Source of the DNA: Pseudomonas sp.
GTDB lineage: Bacteria > Pseudomonadota > Gammaproteobacteria > Pseudomonadales > Pseudomonadaceae
Assembly (NCBI GenBank): GCA_007117785.1
Contig: SKFV01000008.1
Coordinates: forward strand, 1 to 15,159
Length of the DNA: 15,159 bases
Direction: 5' to 3'
Part shown: in pieces, positions 13,999 through 15,159 of the stretch
Position numbering within the stretch: position 1 is the stretch's first letter
Layout of the letters: the number at the start of each line of letters is the position of its first letter
Translations under genes and position numbers: made by a program
Notes under the pieces: generated by a model
What the model was told of the DNA's origin: nothing
Database searches by the model: none
The model's input: only the letters and a program-made list of their open reading frames with translations

Positions 13999-14659
13999 TG
14001 TCCGTCAGATGTCCAAAGCCTATTCAACCCCGCAGGGCCCGGTGCCGGTACTCAGAGGTGTCGACCTGCAACTGGCCGCCGGGCAGACGCTGGCACTGAT
14101 GGGTGAGTCCGGCAGCGGCAAGAGTACCTTGCTGCACCTGATTGCCGGGCTGGACCAGCCGGACAGCGGCAGCATTGTGGTTGCCGGTGAATCCCTTGCC
14201 GGCTTGAATGAAGCGGCGCGAGCTGCGCATAGACGCGAGCGGGTAGCCTTGATCTTTCAGCAGTTCAATCTGCTCCCAGCCTTGCGCGTGGCCGACAACC
14301 TGGCTTTTCAGGCGCGACTGGCCGGGCGTGACGACCCTGGCTGGCAAGCCTGGCTGAGTGAGCGGTTGGGACTGACGGATCTGTTGCAGCGATACCCGGA
14401 GCAATTGTCAGGGGGGCAGCAGCAACGGGTGGCCATTGGTCGTGCCCTGGCGGCGCGAACGCCGCTGATACTCGCCGATGAACCAACGGGTAATCTGGAT
14501 GAAACCACGGCCAACGAGGTGATTGCCCTCTTGCTTGAGTTGGTCGCCGAGGCGGGCAGCAGTCTGTTGATGGTGACCCACAGTCAGCAGCTGGCGCAGC
14601 GTCTGGATCAACAGGTGCTGTTGCGCCTGGGACAGGTACAGGGGGCAATACCCGCATGA
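13991..14659 (+). CDS. LolD/MacB-type ABC transporter ATP-binding protein
   Basis: A 222-residue ATPase of the MacB/LolD/FtsE group. Walker A GESGSGKST at 38-46, Q-loop FQQFNLLP (89-96), signature LSGGQQQR at 139-146, Walker B LILADEP at 159-165 followed by TGNLD, and switch His H197 in VTHS are all intact. The FNLLP after the Q-loop is typical of the class that works with FtsX-like permeases in mechanotransmission rather than transport through the membrane (lipoprotein release, efflux with outer-membrane partners). The ATG at 13991 begins the conserved MLDVRQMSKAY and overlaps the regulator's stop (ATGCTTGA), a sign of translational coupling. The frame is open further upstream inside the regulator gene, but that part has no family similarity. 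Confidence 0.94.
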   Translation: MLDVRQMSKAYSTPQGPVPVLRGVDLQLAAGQTLALMGESGSGKSTLLHLIAGLDQPDSGSIVVAGESLAGLNEAARAAHRRERVALIFQQFNLLPALRVADNLAFQARLAGRDDPGWQAWLSERLGLTDLLQRYPEQLSGGQQQRVAIGRALAARTPLILADEPTGNLDETTANEVIALLLELVAEAGSSLLMVTHSQQLAQRLDQQVLLRLGQVQGAIPA

Positions 14660-15159
14660 TGCGCTGGGTGTTGCAGGCATTGCTCAGCCATTGGCGGCGT
14701 CACCCGGTGCAGGCGATCTGTTTGCTGGTGGGTATCTGGCTGGCCAGTGCCCTGTGGACCGGGGTGCAAGCGCTGAACACCCAGGCGCGCAGCAGTTACG
14801 ACCGCGCCGCACAACTCTTTACCGAAGGCAGTCAGCCGATGCTGGTCAGCCCCGGTGGACAGCTGTTCAGTGAACAGGACTTTGTTCGTTTGCGGCGGGC
14901 CGGCTGGCCGGTGTCACCGGTATTGCAGGGTTCGGTGCTGCTGCCGCTGGGCGATGGCGAGCGGCGTTATCAGGTGATGGGTATTGATCCGATCAGTCTG
15001 CCCAGCGAGGGCTCTCTGGCCGGTCAGGTCAGCAGTACAGACAGCTTGCTGGATTTTGTCTTGGCGCCGGGGCGCACGCTCTTGGCCAGTGATACCTTGC
15101 AGGAATTGGGTCTGGCGCAAGGAGCCGTGGTGACTGTGGTGGACGGGGACAGCCTGCCG
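14656..15159 (+). CDS. FtsX/MacB-type ABC transporter permease, 3' end missing
   Basis: The ATG at 14656 overlaps the ATPase stop (ATGA); a second in-frame ATG follows at 14659. The 168 visible residues run open to the window edge. They have the expected layout of a MacB-type permease: a short cytoplasmic start with basic residues (RWVLQALLSHWRRHPVQ), one transmembrane helix at about 19-38 (ICLLVGIWLASALWTGV), then the start of a periplasmic domain (SYDRAAQLFTEGSQPML and following). The remaining three helices lie beyond the window. With the ATPase it should form a type VII ABC system; the substrate or partner protein is not visible. Confidence 0.88.
   Translation, partial: MMRWVLQALLSHWRRHPVQAICLLVGIWLASALWTGVQALNTQARSSYDRAAQLFTEGSQPMLVSPGGQLFSEQDFVRLRRAGWPVSPVLQGSVLLPLGDGERRYQVMGIDPISLPSEGSLAGQVSSTDSLLDFVLAPGRTLLASDTLQELGLAQGAVVTVVDGDSLP

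Overview
The window looks like a stretch of chromosome from a Pseudomonas-type gammaproteobacterium (Pseudomonas or a close relative such as Halopseudomonas). The reasons are the gene families, an OprD-type porin, a GacA/Rsm small-RNA gene with a perfect GacA box, and the order ParA - universal stress protein - metY, which I recall from P. aeruginosa PAO1 (around PA5028-PA5025). The species cannot be fixed from the sequence alone. No insertion sequence, prophage, CRISPR array, tRNA or rRNA is visible.

Region 1 (1-4825, conserved housekeeping): the 3' part of an orphan ParA/MinD-like ATPase, a convergent two-domain universal stress protein, a divergently transcribed O-acetylhomoserine sulfhydrylase (metY), and, tail-to-tail with it, an SLC13-type permease carrying two TrkA-C domains. 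Region 2 (4826-9240, fatty-acid oxidation and global regulation): two tandem paralogous ~595-residue acyl-CoA dehydrogenases, each with its own leader. The first is preceded by a PsrA-like palindrome and followed by a strong intrinsic terminator. Behind the second lies a non-coding gene: a perfect TGTAAG-N6-CTTACA GacA box inside a 30-bp palindrome, a -10-like element, about 120 nt with seven GGA motifs, and an intrinsic terminator. This is the architecture of an RsmX/Y/Z small RNA, most likely rsmY.

Region 3 (9246-12927, accessory catabolic locus): a TauD/TfdA-type Fe(II)/2-oxoglutarate dioxygenase, an OprD-family porin and a 2-keto-4-pentenoate hydratase-family protein, all on the minus strand, with an AraC-family regulator diverging from the hydratase. 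The promoter regions of the dioxygenase and the hydratase share a homologous block of about 85 bp (TGGCA-N5-TATCA-N5-TGGCA plus a similar -10 region). This suggests that one activator, probably the neighbouring AraC protein, switches on both ends of the cluster. The porin would admit a carboxylated substrate and the two enzymes would process it; the substrate is unknown. Region 4 (12928-15159): the AraC gene overlaps by 8 bp a LolD/MacB-type ABC ATPase, which in turn overlaps an FtsX/MacB-type permease that runs off the window, so regulator and exporter appear to form one operon.

The features most worth following up are the Rsm small-RNA gene, the duplicated operator/promoter modules, and the PsrA-like box.
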